Origin: an uncultured Opitutia bacterium | GTDB taxonomy: Bacteria > Verrucomicrobiota > Verrucomicrobiia > Opitutales > Opitutaceae | Reading direction: 5' to 3' | DNA: 61,331 nt | NCBI GenBank assembly: GCA_903881475.1 | Contig: CAIRTK010000024.1 | Span: forward strand, 1-61,331 | Part shown: positions 1-7,225 of the stretch, piece by piece | How the letters are laid out: each line of letters begins with the position of its first letter | How positions within the stretch are numbered: position 1 is the first letter of the stretch | The notes under the pieces: generated by a model | Told to the model about the DNA's origin: nothing | Seen by the model: the letters and a program-made list of their open reading frames with translations, nothing else | The model's database searches: none | Position numbers and translations under genes: made by a program

Positions 1-2
1 CG

Positions 3-329
3 CTTGCGCTGATCACCATGGTCCGGGAGTTTCTCATCACGGGCATGCGGATGGTGGCGGCGTCGAAAGGCGTGATCGTGTCGGCGGACCGGGGCGGCAA
101 GTCGAAGACCATGACGCAGCTGATCGCGCTCGGCTTCCTGCTGGGCGCGCCGATGGCGGCGAGGGACTGGGCGTACCTGATGCCGACGACCGACCTGAGC
201 CACTTCGTGGAATACGTGCACAAGACCGGGCTGGTGATCTTCCTGGTCGGGACCTTTCTCGCCGTCTGGTCGGGCTGGCGCTATGTCATGCAGTACAAGG
301 GCGTGGTCTTCAGCGACGCCGAGCCATGA
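3..329 (+). CDS. pgsA: CDP-diacylglycerol--glycerol-3-phosphate 3-phosphatidyltransferase, 3' part
   Basis: The window begins inside this gene, so only about 108 C-terminal residues are visible and the CDP-alcohol phosphotransferase motif lies upstream of the edge. The segment REFLITGMR followed by a basic stretch and two hydrophobic helices (about residues 40-55 and 70-92 of the visible part) is the usual end of PgsA. The enzyme makes phosphatidylglycerophosphate at the inner membrane. Its stop overlaps the start of pgpA by 4 bp (ATGA), and pgpA performs the next step, which supports the call. The first methionine at position 18 is internal, not the true start. Confidence 0.85.
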   Translation, partial: LALITMVREFLITGMRMVAASKGVIVSADRGGKSKTMTQLIALGFLLGAPMAARDWAYLMPTTDLSHFVEYVHKTGLVIFLVGTFLAVWSGWRYVMQYKGVVFSDAEP

Positions 330-841
330 AACTGGAGCAGCCGATCTGGCCGCGGTTTTTGCCGACCCGCACCGTGCTCATGCTGGCCCGGCTCGGGCCG
401 GTGGGCGAGCGGTTGCCGGCCCCGGGCACCTGGGGTTCGGTGGCAGGGTTGCTTTACTACACGGTGTTTTTTCTAGACCGGCTGGGCCTGACCGGCACGC
501 TGGTGCTGAGCGCCATCGGCAGCTACCTCGCGGTGGCGATTTGCGGCGAGGCGGAGTTTCGTCTCGGCCGCAAGGATCCGGGCGAGGTGATCCTCGACGA
601 ATTTGTCGCGATGCCGCTGTGTTTCCTGGGCTGGCCCTCCCTCCTCGGGCCTTTGCCACCGTGGGCGGTGCTGCTGGCGGGGTTCGGCCTGTTCCGGTTT
701 TTCGATATCCTCAAGCCGCTCGGCATCAACAAACTTCAGGACCTGCCGGCGGGCTGGGGGATCGTGGTGGACGACCTGGCGGCCGCACTGGCGGCGTGCG
801 CGACGCTGCACCTGGGCGTCTGGCTCTGGCGGATGCACTGA
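326..841 (+). CDS. pgpA: Phosphatidylglycerophosphatase A
   Basis: 171 residues, the normal length for PgpA. It dephosphorylates phosphatidylglycerophosphate to phosphatidylglycerol in the inner membrane. Visible family motifs are PGTWGS at residues 33-38, DPGEVILDE at 84-92 (acidic, metal-binding), FRFFDILKP at 123-131 and GWGIVVDDLAAA at 143-154, set among hydrophobic helices. It is translationally coupled to pgsA by an ATGA overlap, so two consecutive steps of phosphatidylglycerol synthesis are co-expressed. Confidence 0.93.
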   Translation: MKLEQPIWPRFLPTRTVLMLARLGPVGERLPAPGTWGSVAGLLYYTVFFLDRLGLTGTLVLSAIGSYLAVAICGEAEFRLGRKDPGEVILDEFVAMPLCFLGWPSLLGPLPPWAVLLAGFGLFRFFDILKPLGINKLQDLPAGWGIVVDDLAAALAACATLHLGVWLWRMH

Positions 842-860
842 GCTTCAGGCGATGGGCCAG

Positions 861-928
861 TAGCAGCCAACGTGAGGAGGCTGGTTGGGCGCCGTGTTTT
901 CGGAACAGCCTCCTGACGTCGGCTGCTA
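861..928. repeat. Palindromic repeat, family A, complete copy
   Basis: Two 23-bp arms (861-883 and 906-928) are inverted copies of each other with two mismatches, around a 22-bp centre. They begin with TAGCAGCC and end with GGAGGCTG. The same arm recurs at 51990-52058 and, degraded, near 29035, 30905 and 56088. It lies between the convergent pgpA and the outer-membrane-like gene. It could form a cruciform or RNA hairpin, but no T-run follows, so a classical terminator is not supported. Confidence 0.8.
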
Positions 929-934
929 CGGTCG

Positions 935-1849
935 TCAGTGCGCCGTGCGGTTGGGCTGGACCGCGAACTCGATGCGCAGGCTGCCATTCACGCCCAGGTC
1001 GGTTCCGTCCGGGCCATGCACCGCCCGGCCGCCAATGATCATGAGCAAATGGGTGTGGGTCTTGCGGTCGGGCCGGCGGGTCAGCGGGATCAGGAGGTCG
1101 GGGCGCAGGGCGAACACATTGTGGTTCTCATTGCTCAGCAAGGCCGTCGTGCTCCATATGCCGGTCAGGGCGACTTGGAAGCGCTTCCAATCGCGCGTGA
1201 GGCCGATGGACAGGCTGAGGGCATCCGAGTGGAGCTGGTTGCGGGCGAAGTTTGAAGGCAGCGGCGTGTGCGAAATCAGGTCCGCGCCCAGGCTGGCATA
1301 GCCGATCAGGTTGCAATCGGGCACCAGTTTCTCGGAGACCGCGAAATAGGGCAGCACGTGGCGGTAACCGTCGGTGAGATCGATGGGCGGCCGGCTCAGC
1401 GGAGTTTGGAAGTCCACGCCGGTGCTCCACCCCAGGGGATGAAGCGGGCTGATAATCTCCTCGTATTTGCCTCCGACCCGAAGCTGGGAAAGACCGTAGC
1501 CGGCGGAGTCCTTGAGCCCGGTGGTGAAATAGCTCTCGAGCTCGGTGCTGAGCTCGATGTGTTCGTTGATCTTGGCGCGGGCTCCGACCGGCAGCCTCAG
1601 GTAATCGCGGTGGATGAAATCGCCGAGATGGGGCCGGGCATAATAGCGGATGGGGATGGTGTCAGAGAGGGCCGGCGCGCCAAAATCATTCATGTCCGGC
1701 AGCCGGTCCAGCAGGTCGCTGATGTCCCAGAAAGGGGTGGAGACGGCGGCGGTGTCAGATTGGGCGCGAACAGTGGGAAGGAGTGCCAGGCCGAATGCAG
1801 CCAGCCCTGCGCACAAGCGAGGAAGGCGGGTCAGAATACGGTGAGCCAT
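935..1849 (-). CDS. Secreted protein, probable outer-membrane beta-barrel, function unknown
   Basis: 304 residues. The N-terminus has Arg-rich, hydrophobic and AxA-like parts (cleavage likely after VRA at about residue 29), which is a Sec signal peptide. The mature part has no long hydrophobic helix. Many short alternating hydrophobic/polar segments with aromatic residues suggest an outer-membrane barrel, loosely like the phenol-degradation MetA type of porin-like proteins. It is the last gene of the leftward run after the NusG-like gene (9-bp gap). I do not recognise a specific family, and the barrel assignment is inference from composition. Confidence 0.55.
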   Translation of the reverse strand: MAHRILTRLPRLCAGLAAFGLALLPTVRAQSDTAAVSTPFWDISDLLDRLPDMNDFGAPALSDTIPIRYYARPHLGDFIHRDYLRLPVGARAKINEHIELSTELESYFTTGLKDSAGYGLSQLRVGGKYEEIISPLHPLGWSTGVDFQTPLSRPPIDLTDGYRHVLPYFAVSEKLVPDCNLIGYASLGADLISHTPLPSNFARNQLHSDALSLSIGLTRDWKRFQVALTGIWSTTALLSNENHNVFALRPDLLIPLTRRPDRKTHTHLLMIIGGRAVHGPDGTDLGVNGSLRIEFAVQPNRTAH

Positions 1850-1858
1850 GAGGGGGAT

Positions 1859-2380
1859 TCAGGGAAGGATTTGGAGGTTTTCGGCCGGCACGCGAACGTG
1901 CAGGCCTTGTTGCAGCACGTCGACAGACAAGACCACGCCCAGAGAGTTCGAGGAATCGTCGACAAAGCCCTCGAGACCGTGCAGGGGTCCGCCCGTGACC
2001 CGGACGCGGCGCCCGCGGGTTAGCAGGGGCAGCACGGTCAGCTCATAGCCCGAGGCGACGATGGCCTTCACGTCGTCGAGCTGGCGGAGAAACCGGGCCT
2101 CGTCATCGACCGGAATCAACCGGGCGAGCAGGTCCTGCTGGTACAGGCGGGACTGCCGCGCGGGGGGAGCCTGGACGAAGACATAGCCGGGAAAGAGCGG
2201 CTTGGTGAATTTCTTTGTCTGCTGCGCATAACGCCGGATGCTGGTCACGAGCGGCAGGTAATGCGGCAGGTGCTCCGCGGCGAGGAGGGCGGCGAATTTT
2301 TTCTCGCACCGCGGCTTCGTATGGCAGACCCACCAGCGGGGCCCGGCCAGTGCGGTTGCCGGAGTCTCGCCCATGGGCAT
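1859..2380 (-). CDS. NusG/RfaH-like transcription antitermination factor
   Basis: 173 residues. The N-terminal NGN domain (about 15-105) has the typical RWWVCHTKPRCEKKFA opening and the PLFPGYVFV core. A KOW domain follows (about 122-150, GRRVRVTGGPLHGLEG). This is the architecture of specialised NusG paralogues such as RfaH, UpxY, LoaP and TaA, which bind elongating RNA polymerase and suppress termination in particular long operons. Its start shares one base with the aroQ stop, so it is coupled to a polyketide synthase/aroQ operon rather than sitting in the secE-nusG-rplK locus of housekeeping NusG. Whether it acts on this operon is inference. Confidence 0.82.
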   Translation of the reverse strand: MPMGETPATALAGPRWWVCHTKPRCEKKFAALLAAEHLPHYLPLVTSIRRYAQQTKKFTKPLFPGYVFVQAPPARQSRLYQQDLLARLIPVDDEARFLRQLDDVKAIVASGYELTVLPLLTRGRRVRVTGGPLHGLEGFVDDSSNSLGVVLSVDVLQQGLHVRVPAENLQILP

Positions 2381-2811
2381 CAGGTTTGGAGGAGGCGGTG
2401 GAGGGCCTTCACGTAGCCCGGAAAGCCCTCGCCGCTGATCATGGCGACACAGGCGCCGGCGGTCATGGAGGTGCGGCGGAATGGCTCCCGTTTTTTGATG
2501 TCGGAGATATGGACCTCGACGGCAGGGAGGCCGGAGGCGGCGAGGGCGTCGCGCAGGGCGATGCTGGTATGCGAGTAGGCGCCGAAATTGACGATGAAGC
2601 CCTCCACGCCGCGGTCGGTCAGGGCGTGGATGCGATCCACGAGCGCGCCCTCGTGGGCGGACTGGAAGAAGGTCAGGGTCACGCCGAGCGGCTTCGCCGC
2701 CGTGCGGAGCAGCTGCTCAAGCTCCTTGAGCGTGGCCGTGCCGTAAATTTCGGGCTGACGCATGCCGAGGCGGTCAAGGTTCGGGCCGTGCAGGATGGCG
2801 ATCTTCTTCAT
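2380..2811 (-). CDS. aroQ: 3-dehydroquinate dehydratase, type II
   Basis: 143 residues, standard for the type II dodecameric enzyme of the shikimate pathway. Motifs are GPNLDRLGMRQPEIYG near the N-terminus (catalytic Tyr in EIYG), SAHEGALVDRIH, NFGAYSHTSIALRDAL and the HISDIKKREPFRRTS segment. It interconverts 3-dehydroquinate and 3-dehydroshikimate. It overlaps the upstream Nif3-like gene by 4 bp and the downstream NusG-like gene by 1 bp, so it is read as part of the polyketide-type operon. Confidence 0.95.
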   Translation of the reverse strand: MKKIAILHGPNLDRLGMRQPEIYGTATLKELEQLLRTAAKPLGVTLTFFQSAHEGALVDRIHALTDRGVEGFIVNFGAYSHTSIALRDALAASGLPAVEVHISDIKKREPFRRTSMTAGACVAMISGEGFPGYVKALHRLLQT

Positions 2812-3560
2812 AGCGGGTTTTCCGTGGCGATGAATTCCCAGGGCAGGTGGAATTTCCTGGCGAGCTCGGCGGCGAGTGCCTTCACGGCGTGCACCTCCGT
2901 CGCGTAGTGGCCGCAGAGGTAAAGGTTGAGCTTTTCCTCCTGGGCGCGGTTGAAGAACTCCTCGCGCAGTTCGCCCGTGACCAGGGTGTCAACGCCGGCC
3001 GGCAGCAGGGCAGGAACGGCGCTGTTGCCGCTGCCGCTGCAAAACGCGATCTCGCGCGGGACCGGGGAACCGCACTCGATGGCGATCACGCGCGGGTAGA
3101 GGGATTCGAGCTTTTTCCTCAGGGCGGCCCGCGGGAGGCGGCTGGGTGCGATCCAGCCGACGTCGCCGCCCTCGACGGGCAGGAAGCCGCGCTTGGGCCT
3201 GAGCCCGAGCTGGCGGGCGAGGAGGGCGTTGTTGCCGATCTGCGGGTGTCCATCGAGCGGCAGATGGTTGGAATAGAGCGCGCAATCGCCCTGGATCAGC
3301 GTGGCGATGCGTTCATAGGCCGGCCCGGTCAGCGGACGGGGCATGTCCCAGTACATGCCGTGGTGCACGATCAGGAAATCCACGCCGGCCGCGACGGCGC
3401 GCTGAAATGGTACGACCCCGGCGTCGACGGCGGCGCCGATCCTGGTGACGCGGCCCTGGTTGGCGACCTGCAGGCCGTTGAAGGCGGCGGGCGCATCCTT
3501 GAACGCGGCGCGGCGGGTGCGCCGGTCACAATAGGCGACGAGGTCAGTGAGCTTGGTCAT
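2808..3560 (-). CDS. Nif3-like dinuclear metal centre protein (YbgI/Nif3 family)
   Basis: About 250 residues from ATG at 3560. The frame stays open to 3602, but those 14 codons read poorly and lie further inside the upstream gene. Nif3-family metal ligands are visible: FLIVHHGMYW, SNHLPLDGHPQIGNN and the C-terminal GHYATEVHAVKALAAEL. Members form toroidal hexamers with a two-metal site. Some have been linked to GTP cyclohydrolase-like or tRNA-related roles, but the function is not settled. The start overlaps the end of the type III PKS gene by 17 bp and the stop overlaps aroQ by 4 bp, indicating tight coupling. Confidence 0.85.
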   Translation of the reverse strand: MTKLTDLVAYCDRRTRRAAFKDAPAAFNGLQVANQGRVTRIGAAVDAGVVPFQRAVAAGVDFLIVHHGMYWDMPRPLTGPAYERIATLIQGDCALYSNHLPLDGHPQIGNNALLARQLGLRPKRGFLPVEGGDVGWIAPSRLPRAALRKKLESLYPRVIAIECGSPVPREIAFCSGSGNSAVPALLPAGVDTLVTGELREEFFNRAQEEKLNLYLCGHYATEVHAVKALAAELARKFHLPWEFIATENPL

Positions 3561-4593
3561 GGCTGGGGCCGATCCGGCAGCTATGTGCGCTAAAGCCCGC
3601 ACCGAAACTCACGAGCCAAAAATCACCATCCGGGCCGGGCCGGGCGGTCCGGAGGGTCTCCTCCAGGGCGAACAGCACGGACGGGCTGCTCATGTTGCCA
3701 TTGCGGGAAAGCGTGAGGGTGCTGGCGTCGAGGCGGTGTGGCGAGAGCACGGGCGCGAGGGCATGGATGACATCGCGTCCACCGGGGTGGACGACGACCT
3801 GGGCGACAGGGCGCGGTCCACGCCCAGCCCAGAGTTGCCCGACCGCGCCGGCGGCGAGTTCGGGCACGGAGCGGTGGAGCAGGTTGCGAAGTTTGCCGGC
3901 GCGCTGCTCGAAGCGCAGTTTATCCCGCTCGGCGGGCAGGTGGAGCGTGGCAAAATCGGAGGCCCGCAGCCCGGTCGGGCCGGGAGTGCTGCGCCAGAGG
4001 GTGGCCGCCGCGCCATCGCTGAACAGGCAGGCGCTGATCAGGACACCCGGATCGTCGTCGAGATAAAATGCGGCCGAGCAGATTTCCACCGCCACGCAGG
4101 CGACGATGGCGCCGGGCTGGGCGGCGAGCACGTGGCTGGCGGCGCGGAGGGTGGGGATCGCGGCACCGCAGCCGAGGCCGACGAGATCCTGGAGAAAGGC
4201 GTTGGGTCGCAGCCCGAGCTGCTCGGCGACGTAGCTGGTGACGCCGGGGCAGAGATAACCTGAGCAGGTGCAGACGAGCAGGGCGTCGAGATCGGCGGCG
4301 CGCAGGCCGGCCTGCTCCAATGCGGCGGTCAGGGCCTGACCCGCGAGCCGGGGCGCCTCGGCGCGGAAGATGGCATTGAGCTCATCCGCCGTGCGGTCGA
4401 AGACATGCTCGACATCCGGGGCGGCAAAATGGCGCGTGGCGATGCCGTGGTCGCCGCGCAGGATGCTTTGCAGGATGAGCATCGAGCGCTTCTTGAGCCG
4501 CTGGCGCACGTCGGAACGCTGCACGATCTCCCAGCATTCGGCCTGCGTGAAGGTGGCGGGAGGGACGGCGGTGGCGAGGGCGTGGAGATGCAT
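3544..4593 (-). CDS. Type III polyketide synthase (chalcone/stilbene synthase family)
   Basis: 349 residues. A thiolase-fold condensing enzyme with the catalytic triad visible: Cys142 in DLVGLGCGAAIP, His269 in VVVHPGGRD and Asn300 in SRNGNMSSPSVLF, plus the C-terminal GFGPG-like loop SFGAGFS. Bacterial members extend acyl-CoA starters with malonyl-CoA to pyrones or resorcinols. The product here cannot be read from sequence. A SAM methyltransferase lies 43 bp upstream, as in many bacterial type III PKS clusters, and suggests a methylated product. An FAD-dependent oxidoreductase often found in such clusters is not seen here. Confidence 0.9.
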   Translation of the reverse strand: MHLHALATAVPPATFTQAECWEIVQRSDVRQRLKKRSMLILQSILRGDHGIATRHFAAPDVEHVFDRTADELNAIFRAEAPRLAGQALTAALEQAGLRAADLDALLVCTCSGYLCPGVTSYVAEQLGLRPNAFLQDLVGLGCGAAIPTLRAASHVLAAQPGAIVACVAVEICSAAFYLDDDPGVLISACLFSDGAAATLWRSTPGPTGLRASDFATLHLPAERDKLRFEQRAGKLRNLLHRSVPELAAGAVGQLWAGRGPRPVAQVVVHPGGRDVIHALAPVLSPHRLDASTLTLSRNGNMSSPSVLFALEETLRTARPGPDGDFWLVSFGAGFSAHSCRIGPSHDQAH

Positions 4594-4636
4594 TCAGTTA
4601 AGGGCGGCAGGGGCGGGGCAAAGTGGACGGGGCGCG

Positions 4637-5278
4637 TCAACGGCGCAGGGCAACCATCCGGTAGGCGCCGAGGGCGGTGGTGGTGCAGAGCCAGTCCCAC
4701 GCGGCGGCGGAAAGTCCGAGGGCCCGGGGCAGTTCATCGCCGCGAAAGCCGGCGGCAATGCTGACGTGGGCGTCATGCAGGCTGACCTGGTTGGCGCCGA
4801 ACAACGGGCCCAGCGAGCGGAAGAGCACCTGGGAAATGCGCCGCCGCACCGGTTCGCAGGCCACGATGACCCGCGAGTGGCGGCGCAGGACCGAACCGAG
4901 GACCGCGAGCTCATCGTCGGAAAATTGATGGAAGATCAGGTTGCCCAGAACCGCGGCGTAGCCGGCATAACCGGAAAAGAGGCGCAGATCGGCGCGATGC
5001 CACGCCCGGCCGGCCGGCCACGCCTCCGGCCGCGGCCAGAGATCAAGGCCGTCGACCCGGACATTCGCCCGTGCAAGCCGCAGGCCGAGCTCCCCCGTGC
5101 CGGCGCCCAGCTCGAGTGCGAGTTCGCCCGGGCGGAGCAGGCCCGGCAACCGCCGCGCGAGCCAGCGATGATTGCCCATGATCTGGTTCGTCAGCCGCAA
5201 ATCGCGCCGGTTGTGGATCGCGGCGGGATCGTCGGGCGCGAGCGAGTCGAGCAGCTCGGGCTGAAGCGTGCGTTGCAT
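4637..5278 (-). CDS. Class I SAM-dependent methyltransferase
   Basis: About 213 residues from ATG at 5278. The frame is open to an ATG at 5326, but that would leave only about 12 bp to the divergent dCMP deaminase gene. Motif I of Rossmann methyltransferases is clear (LELGAGTGELGLRLA), followed by an acidic strand end (VDGLDLWP). The C-terminal part is consistent with a small-molecule methyltransferase. It is first in the leftward run and directly upstream of the type III polyketide synthase, so its substrate is probably the polyketide product (inference). Confidence 0.75.
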   Translation of the reverse strand: MQRTLQPELLDSLAPDDPAAIHNRRDLRLTNQIMGNHRWLARRLPGLLRPGELALELGAGTGELGLRLARANVRVDGLDLWPRPEAWPAGRAWHRADLRLFSGYAGYAAVLGNLIFHQFSDDELAVLGSVLRRHSRVIVACEPVRRRISQVLFRSLGPLFGANQVSLHDAHVSIAAGFRGDELPRALGLSAAAWDWLCTTTALGAYRMVALRR

Positions 5279-5338
5279 GGAGGAGAGAGGAAGGTTGCCC
5301 GGGTGCGGGTGAGTGTCCAGAGTCATGGGTGTTTATAT

Positions 5339-5815
5339 ATGAGCAACGATTCTGTCAGCCCTGTTGACCTGATTGCCGCCGCGGCCGAAAAGTTCCCTGC
5401 GCGGCCCACGTGGGACGAGTATTTCATGGCGACGGCGGTGCTAATGTCGTCGCGCTCGAACTGCGAGCGGCTCCATGTCGGCTGCGTGATCGTGACCGGC
5501 GGCGAGCGCAAGAACCGCCTGGTGGCGGCCGGCTACAACGGCTACCTGCCGGGCACGCCGCATGTTTCCCATGTCCGGGAGGGCCACGAGCAGGCGACGG
5601 TGCATGCCGAGCAGAACGCGGTGGCGGATGCGGCGCGGCGCGGCAGCCCGGTCGAGGGCTGCGTGGCCTACGTGACCCATTACCCGTGCATCAACTGTGC
5701 GAAGATCCTGGCGGCGTCGGGCATCGCGGAGGTTCGCTACCGGCTGGATTATGCGAACGATCCGCTGGTCGCGCCCTTGCTGGCCGAGGCGGGGGTCAAG
5801 ATCCTGCAGCTTTGA
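5339..5815 (+). CDS. dCMP deaminase / ComE-type deoxycytidylate deaminase
   Basis: 158 residues from ATG at 5339. The frame is open much further upstream, but that part is antisense to the methyltransferase. The zinc cytidine-deaminase motifs are His89-Ala-Glu91 (HAEQNAV) and PCINC with Cys117 and Cys120. The spacing and the NGYLPGTPH segment fit dCMP deaminase, which converts dCMP to dUMP for dTTP synthesis. It is transcribed divergently from the methyltransferase operon across about 60 bp. Confidence 0.9.
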   Translation: MSNDSVSPVDLIAAAAEKFPARPTWDEYFMATAVLMSSRSNCERLHVGCVIVTGGERKNRLVAAGYNGYLPGTPHVSHVREGHEQATVHAEQNAVADAARRGSPVEGCVAYVTHYPCINCAKILAASGIAEVRYRLDYANDPLVAPLLAEAGVKILQL

Positions 5816-5829
5816 GCCAGGCAACAGGA

Positions 5830-5982
5830 GTGAACCACGAATGGACACGAATCGACACGAATGCTGCGCGGATAATGGAGATCAGACGAAATTCCGAACC
5901 CGTGATGGGCGCTGGGAGGCCGGGTCCGTGATACGTTCAGGATCCCCATTCGTGTGAATTCGTGCCCATTCGTGGTTTCCAC
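5830..5982. repeat. Palindromic repeat, family B (CACGAAT units)
   Basis: Arms at 5830-5863 and 5947-5982 are imperfect inverted copies about 34 bp long. Each contains three CACGAAT units at roughly 10-bp spacing, so the motif recurs once per helical turn. The centre of about 83 bp shows no gene. It lies between the dCMP deaminase and the AlgH-like gene and fills the gap. The 10-bp phasing resembles families C and E in this window. This may be a dispersed non-autonomous element or a protein-binding array; no function is shown. Confidence 0.75.
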
Positions 5983-5997
5983 CTGAATCATCCCTGC

Positions 5998-6552
5998 ATG
6001 CGCGAACGTCGCAAAGTTTCCAAGGCCTCCATCGCCGGCTCCCTGCTGCTGGCGCATCCCACGCTGAAGGATCCCAATTTCCGCCGGACGGTGGTGCTGA
6101 TGTCGTCACACGGCGCGGACGGCGCGATGGGGGTGGTGCTCAATCGTCCGCTGGGCCAGCGGCTCGGCGAGCTGAACGGGGAATTTGCCCTGGGCCCGCT
6201 GGCGGGCGTGCCGCTGTACTGCGGCGGGCCGGTGGAGACGAAGCAGCTGCTGCTGGCGGCCTGGCGGACGCGGGACGACGGATTTCAGCTGCATTTCGGC
6301 ATCGAGGTGGAAAAGGCCGTGCAGCTGCTGGGCGAGGAAGGCACGCATATCCGGGCGTTTCTGGGCTATTCGGGCTGGTCGAAAGGGCAGCTGGAGAACG
6401 AGCTCAGGCAGAATACCTGGGTGGTGGCGGACGTGCCGCTCGACTTGCTGGATCATCCCCAGAATGACGGGCTGTGGCGGGGCGTGCTCGGGGGCATGGG
6501 CGACGAGTGGCGCCTGCTGGCCGACGAGCCGGACGACACGAGCCTCAACTGA
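5998..6552 (+). CDS. YqgE/AlgH family protein
   Basis: 184 residues from ATG at 5998. An in-frame ATG at 5962 would begin inside the family B repeat and is less likely. Family signatures are GSLLLAHPTLKDPNFRRTVV near the start, GAMGVVLNRPLG, YCGGPVE and the C-terminal FLGYSGWSKGQLENEL. The family is conserved in many bacteria. Links to alginate regulation (AlgH) exist, but the biochemical role is unknown. A likely promoter for L36 lies directly after its stop. Confidence 0.9.
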   Translation: MRERRKVSKASIAGSLLLAHPTLKDPNFRRTVVLMSSHGADGAMGVVLNRPLGQRLGELNGEFALGPLAGVPLYCGGPVETKQLLLAAWRTRDDGFQLHFGIEVEKAVQLLGEEGTHIRAFLGYSGWSKGQLENELRQNTWVVADVPLDLLDHPQNDGLWRGVLGGMGDEWRLLADEPDDTSLN

Positions 6553-6576
6553 TACACTACCCGCCGGACATTTCGG

Positions 6577-6605
6577 TTGACAGGGCTTTGGGCGCTCTGT
6601 GTTTT
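6577..6605 (+). promoter_or_regulatory. Putative sigma-70 promoter for the L36-L31 pair
   Basis: A perfect TTGACA at 6577-6582 is followed after 17 bp by TGTTTT at 6600-6605, a weak match to TATAAT. The L36 start codon is 11 bp further on, so the leader would be very short. The spacing is ideal for the housekeeping factor, but the -10 is poor. No Zur-type dyad was obvious by eye. Confidence 0.4.
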
Positions 6606-6615
6606 GGTTTCTTTT

Positions 6616-6741
6616 ATGAAAGTCGTTTCCTCCATTAAATCTGCCAAGAAGCGTCACCCGGCCTGCCAAGTGGTGCGCCGCAAGGGCAAGATCTACGTCA
6701 TCAACAAAGTCGAGCCGCGCTACAAGGCGCGTCAGGGCTGA
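6616..6741 (+). CDS. rpmJ: 50S ribosomal protein L36, zinc-free (type B) form
   Basis: 41 residues reading [20 protein letters not shown] and ending in PRYKARQG. The KGKIYVINK core and terminal RQG identify L36. Only one Cys (residue 17) remains, so the four-residue zinc site of classical L36 is absent, as in the YkgO-like paralogue. The gene is too short for most ORF cut-offs. L31 follows 19 bp downstream, also in a form lacking the zinc-binding cysteines. Confidence 0.92.
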   Translation: MKVVSSIKSAKKRHPACQVVRRKGKIYVINKVEPRYKARQG

Positions 6742-6760
6742 TTAACCTCCTATTCCCGCC

Positions 6761-7012
6761 GTGAAAGCCGAAGGCCATCCCACTCTCAACAACGTCTGCT
6801 ACCTCGATATCGGTACCGGCAGGCGTTTCCTCACCAAGTCCACGATGAAGTCCGCCCGCAAGGAAGAGATTGACGGCGTGGAGTACTTCATCGTCGCCCG
6901 CGACGTCACGATGGACTCGCATCCCGCCTACACCGGCGAGAAGCGCCTCGTCGACACCGCCGGCCGCGTCGAGAAGTTCACCTCGAAGTTCAAGCGCGTG
7001 ACCAAGAAGTAA
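6761..7012 (+). CDS. rpmE2: 50S ribosomal protein L31, type B
   Basis: 83 residues from a GTG start. The HPTLNNVCYLDIGTGRRFLT opening and the C-terminal HPAYTGEKRLVDTAGRVEKF match L31. The CxxC pair of zinc-binding L31 is absent, so this is the zinc-independent type. Together with L36 it forms a two-gene ribosomal unit ended by a strong intrinsic terminator. In other bacteria such paralogues are often Zur-repressed. Here they may simply be the only copies, which the window cannot show. Confidence 0.92.
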   Translation: MKAEGHPTLNNVCYLDIGTGRRFLTKSTMKSARKEEIDGVEYFIVARDVTMDSHPAYTGEKRLVDTAGRVEKFTSKFKRVTKK

Positions 7013-7037
7013 CCCGCGGTTGCTTCGTTTGTTTTCC

Positions 7038-7064
7038 AAGCCCTCCCTCTCGGAGGGCTTTTTT
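7038..7064 (+). terminator. Rho-independent terminator after rpmE2
   Basis: A 9-bp stem, AAGCCCTCC (7038-7046) pairing with GGAGGGCTT (7052-7060), with a 5-nt loop and a run of T residues at 7059-7064. It lies 25 bp after the L31 stop and closes the L36-L31 transcript. Confidence 0.9.
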
Positions 7065-7086
7065 GTTGGCTGCGCTGTCAATCGTT

Positions 7087-7170
7087 TGTCATCGCGAGGC
7101 GTGTCCCGCGCGGTTGCGATCCAGCTGGCTTGCGTCGTCGTCCCGCCAGGCGGGACTCCTCGCAATGACA
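7087..7170. repeat. Palindromic repeat, family F (TGTCATTGCGAGG type)
   Basis: The left arm TGTCATCGCGAGGCGTGTCC starting at 7087 pairs with the right arm ending in CCTCGCAATGACA at 7170. The TGTCATTGCGAGG...CCTCGCAATGACA form is a widespread bacterial intergenic palindrome found in several phyla. It fills the gap between the L31 terminator and the phosphatase gene. No reading frame is credible here. Confidence 0.75.
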
Positions 7171-7225
7171 GGTCAGGGCGAGATTTTTGGTTGGCGGACG
7201 ATTCGTGGCGCTGCCTGTGTGAGGC

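Noticed and set aside
861-928. Interpretation of the repeated arms as a CRISPR array
   Set aside because: Copies are inverted pairs separated by kilobases, without regular direct repeats, spacers or cas genes.
4370-5338. Long upstream extension of the dCMP deaminase frame
   Set aside because: The extension of about 320 codons is antisense to the methyltransferase and polyketide synthase genes and precedes a normal ATG at 5339 with a standard deaminase N-terminus.
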